From: Anaerolineae bacterium | Lineage (GTDB): Bacteria; Chloroflexota; Anaerolineae; Anaerolineales; Villigracilaceae | Direction: 5' to 3' | NCBI GenBank assembly: GCA_003141915.1 | Contig: PLNY01000480.1 | Coordinates: 1 to 6,862, forward strand | Length of the DNA: 6,862 nt | Part shown: positions 5,009 to 6,862 of the stretch, piece after piece | Layout: each line of letters starts with the position of its first letter | Numbering within the stretch: the first letter of the stretch is position 1 | The notes under the pieces: model-generated | What the model saw: the letters and a program-made list of their open reading frames with translations, nothing else | What the model was told of the DNA's origin: nothing | Databases searched by the model: none | Position numbers and translations under genes: made by a program

Positions 5009-6733
5009 TCAGAAAGCCGAGCCCAGGATCGTATTGCGCGCCTGCAATGGGGTGGCGCTGGCATTGACGATGGATTGATGCGCGCGGTTAACATCGGGCA
5101 GGTGCTCCGCGATATAAACCTGTGCCAGGTCCCGTTTCCGCTCCGAGACTTGGGCATCCTGAAGCAGCAGCCAGGAATTGAGCACGTACACCGCCATGTT
5201 GACGAGGTCGGAAGAATAATAGTCGATCATATCCCGTTCCTGGGCCTTCAACGCGTCTGTGGCTTTCTTCAGCAAATCAGTGGCTTCGACCAGCTGTCCT
5301 TTGAGCGAAGTCAGTGCGGGCCCGTAATCTTTCATGGCCCATTCATCGAGCAGTGGATCAAGCGCGCGGCCGAGCAGTTTGCCGACGGCAGCTACGATCT
5401 GAAGCTGACTGGTGCCTTCGTAAATGTTGGTGACGCGCACGTCGCGGAAATGACGCTCGATGTTGAACTCGCGCATATACCCCACGCCGCCATGAATTTG
5501 CATGCCAAGGTAACAGACACGGTTGCCCATTTCGGTGGCGTAGTATTTTGTCAGAGGCGTGAGCGTATCGGCGAGATTGGAAGCCTGCTTCAATTTTTGT
5601 CGGAGGTCCGGGATCGCCTCAGGGTTTTCGTTGTTCAATTCATCGTAGGCTTTCAGGCGATCCACCCAGTTGCCGGTTTCACTCAGCAGGGCGCGCGTAG
5701 CTTCGATCTCGCCGCGCATCGAGAGCAGCAAGCGTGAGACAGCCGGTAGATTCGCGATCGGCTGGTTGAACTGTCGGCGTTCCTGGGCATATTGATAAGT
5801 CTCGCGGTAGGCAGCTTCGGCAATCCCCAGTGCCTGTGCGCCGACTGCCAGCCGAGCGCCGTTCATTAGCGCCATGGCATAGCGCATCAAGCCAAAGCGG
5901 CGTTTCCCAAGCAGTTCCGCCGGCGTGTTGTTGTATTGGATCTCGCAAGTGGGGGACGAGTGAATGCCCAGCTTGTTCTCGATGCGGCGAATGTGCACGG
6001 TTTCATCCCGCTCGATCAGAAACAGCGACAAACCGCGCGCGTCGCTTGAACCAGATTCACTGCGCGCCAGTACCAGTTGGATGTCGGCACAGCCATTGGT
6101 AATGAATCGCTTGACGCCGTTAAGATGCCATTTGCCGGTCGTCTCGTCGAGGGTGGCGCGCGTTTGCACGGAGCCCAAGTCCGATCCGGCGTCCGGTTCA
6201 GTCAGCACCATCGCTCCAGCCACTTCGCCGCGGCTGAAGCGCGGCAGGATGCGTGCTTTCATCTCTTCGCCGCCAAACTCATTGATCGAGGATGCGATCT
6301 CCTGCAAACCAAAGATCGTCATCAGGCCCGCTTCAGCGCGCGAGATGATCTCCACCATCATCTGATACAGCGTCTCAGGCATATTCATGCCGCCGTATTT
6401 CCACGGCAGCATGACGCCCATCAACTCCGCCTGCTTTAACGCCTGAACGGCTTTCTGCGTCGCGGCGGCATATTGAACTTCTCCATTGTCGAAATGTGCG
6501 CCTTCTTCATCGGCTTCCGCGGCGCGGGGCGCGATGACCGAGGCACAGATATCGCCTAACACTTCCAGCAACAGACGGTAATTGTCTTTCGCGTCCTCGT
6601 AATTGCGCGGCGCAGCCGCATACTGCTTGGCCGTGCTATATCCTTTTTCCTTGATCTCGATGACTTCCCGCAGGTCCATTCGTTCGAGGCGAAACTGTAA
6701 GTCCAGGTTGTCCAAAAAGAAATTGTCAGCCAT
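5009..6733 (-). CDS. Long-form acyl-CoA dehydrogenase
   Basis: This flavoenzyme oxidises an acyl-CoA thioester to the trans-2-enoyl-CoA and passes electrons to electron-transfer flavoprotein. Of its 574 residues, about 50-170 form the N-terminal helical domain. The middle beta domain carries 'MVLTEPDAGSDLGSVQTRAT' (175-194) and 'HLNGVKRFITNG' (203-214). The C-terminal helical domain carries 'NGARLAVGAQALGIAEAAYR' (291-310), 'ERRQFNQPI' (318-326), 'QIHGGVGYM' (412-420) and 'NIYEGTSQLQ' (436-445), where Glu439 is the expected catalytic base as in medium-chain acyl-CoA dehydrogenase. It is longer than the usual 380-residue form: a charged insertion lies near 358-388 and an extra helical domain at about 460-574. 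Both resemble the roughly 600-residue bacterial AcdA/DmdC-like group. Acyl specificity is unknown. GGAG precedes ATG 6733, and etfA lies 27 bp upstream, so the two probably share a transcript. Confidence 0.95.
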   Translation of the reverse strand: MADNFFLDNLDLQFRLERMDLREVIEIKEKGYSTAKQYAAAPRNYEDAKDNYRLLLEVLGDICASVIAPRAAEADEEGAHFDNGEVQYAAATQKAVQALKQAELMGVMLPWKYGGMNMPETLYQMMVEIISRAEAGLMTIFGLQEIASSINEFGGEEMKARILPRFSRGEVAGAMVLTEPDAGSDLGSVQTRATLDETTGKWHLNGVKRFITNGCADIQLVLARSESGSSDARGLSLFLIERDETVHIRRIENKLGIHSSPTCEIQYNNTPAELLGKRRFGLMRYAMALMNGARLAVGAQALGIAEAAYRETYQYAQERRQFNQPIANLPAVSRLLLSMRGEIEATRALLSETGNWVDRLKAYDELNNENPEAIPDLRQKLKQASNLADTLTPLTKYYATEMGNRVCYLGMQIHGGVGYMREFNIERHFRDVRVTNIYEGTSQLQIVAAVGKLLGRALDPLLDEWAMKDYGPALTSLKGQLVEATDLLKKATDALKAQERDMIDYYSSDLVNMAVYVLNSWLLLQDAQVSERKRDLAQVYIAEHLPDVNRAHQSIVNASATPLQARNTILGSAF

Positions 6734-6738
6734 GCTGT

Positions 6739-6742
6739 CTCC
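6739..6742 (-). promoter_or_regulatory. Ribosome binding site of the acyl-CoA dehydrogenase
   Basis: GGAG on the minus strand lies 5 nt before ATG 6733 and supports that start. It sits in the 27-bp gap after the etfA stop. Confidence 0.75.
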
Positions 6743-6760
6743 GTAATGATTTTCTCAATC

Positions 6761-6862
6761 TCACTTGACTCGTTCGCGCATTGCGCGGATCAATAGAGGC
6801 AAAACTTCCGCCAGGTCGCCGACGATCTTGTAGTGTGCCACCTGGAAGATGGGGGCGTTCGG
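6761..6862 (-). CDS. etfA: Electron transfer flavoprotein alpha subunit, C-terminal end
   Basis: The last 33 codons before TGA (6763-6761) encode 'NAPIFQVAHYKIVGDLAEVL' and then 'PLLIRAMRERVK'. The pattern 'DAPIFxVAxYxIVGDLxEVxPxLIxA' is the conserved C-terminus of ETF alpha (FixB/EtfA). In the complete family protein the C-terminal domain binds FAD and takes electrons from acyl-CoA dehydrogenases. Only the tail is in the window, so the fold's FAD-binding residues cannot be checked. Its position directly upstream of an acyl-CoA dehydrogenase supports the call. Confidence 0.9.
   Translation of the reverse strand, partial: PNAPIFQVAHYKIVGDLAEVLPLLIRAMRERVK

Noticed and set aside
5075..5737. 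Plus-strand open frame of 220 codons opposite the acyl-CoA dehydrogenase
   Set aside because: It is entirely antisense to conserved acyl-CoA dehydrogenase motifs and shows no family features of its own.

Overview
The window reads as a stretch of chromosome from a bacterium of the phylum Chloroflexota, probably class Anaerolineae. This is inferred from protein style only: the editing-domain region of the ProRS-like protein, the bactofilin and the FabI all resemble versions I associate with that phylum. There are no rRNA, tRNA or single-copy marker genes here to prove it. All eight recognisable genes lie on the minus strand, so transcription runs from high to low coordinates. No gene-free stretch exceeds 113 bp.

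In transcription order: (1) 6862-6761, the last 33 codons of the electron-transfer flavoprotein alpha subunit (etfA); (2) 6733-5009, a long-form acyl-CoA dehydrogenase 27 bp downstream, forming a beta-oxidation electron-transfer pair with etfA; (3) a 113-bp gap with two inverted repeats; (4) 4895-4098, fabI, the NADH-dependent enoyl-ACP reductase of fatty-acid synthesis, with a strong ribosome binding site and a clear intrinsic terminator at 4088-4060; (5) 4040-3537, a bactofilin; (6) 3470-2268, a protein built from prolyl-tRNA synthetase parts; (7) 2230-1055, a DegT/DnrJ/EryC1/StrS-family PLP aminotransferase; (8) 979-68, a membrane protein with a bacterial PH-like domain, whose stop overlaps by 4 nt the start of (9) 71-1, the N-terminus of a probable DUF92 membrane protein.

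The most interesting gene is the ProRS-like one. It keeps the N-terminal start of a ProRS, two CxxC pairs, an intact-looking YbaK/INS editing domain and the anticodon-binding domain. The class II catalytic motifs 1, 2 and 3 have been removed in frame. It cannot be a normal ligase, but it has the parts expected of a free-standing tRNA(Pro) proofreading or tRNA-binding factor.

The second theme is short palindromic elements. Four of the five inter-gene gaps longer than 30 bp carry one, and the fifth carries the fabI terminator. One perfect 28-bp palindrome lies inside the ProRS-like coding sequence and is translated in frame. A related copy supplies that gene's stop codon, and an unrelated compound palindrome ends 9 bp before its start codon. 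The elements look like dispersed genomic repeats, but copy number cannot be judged from this window.
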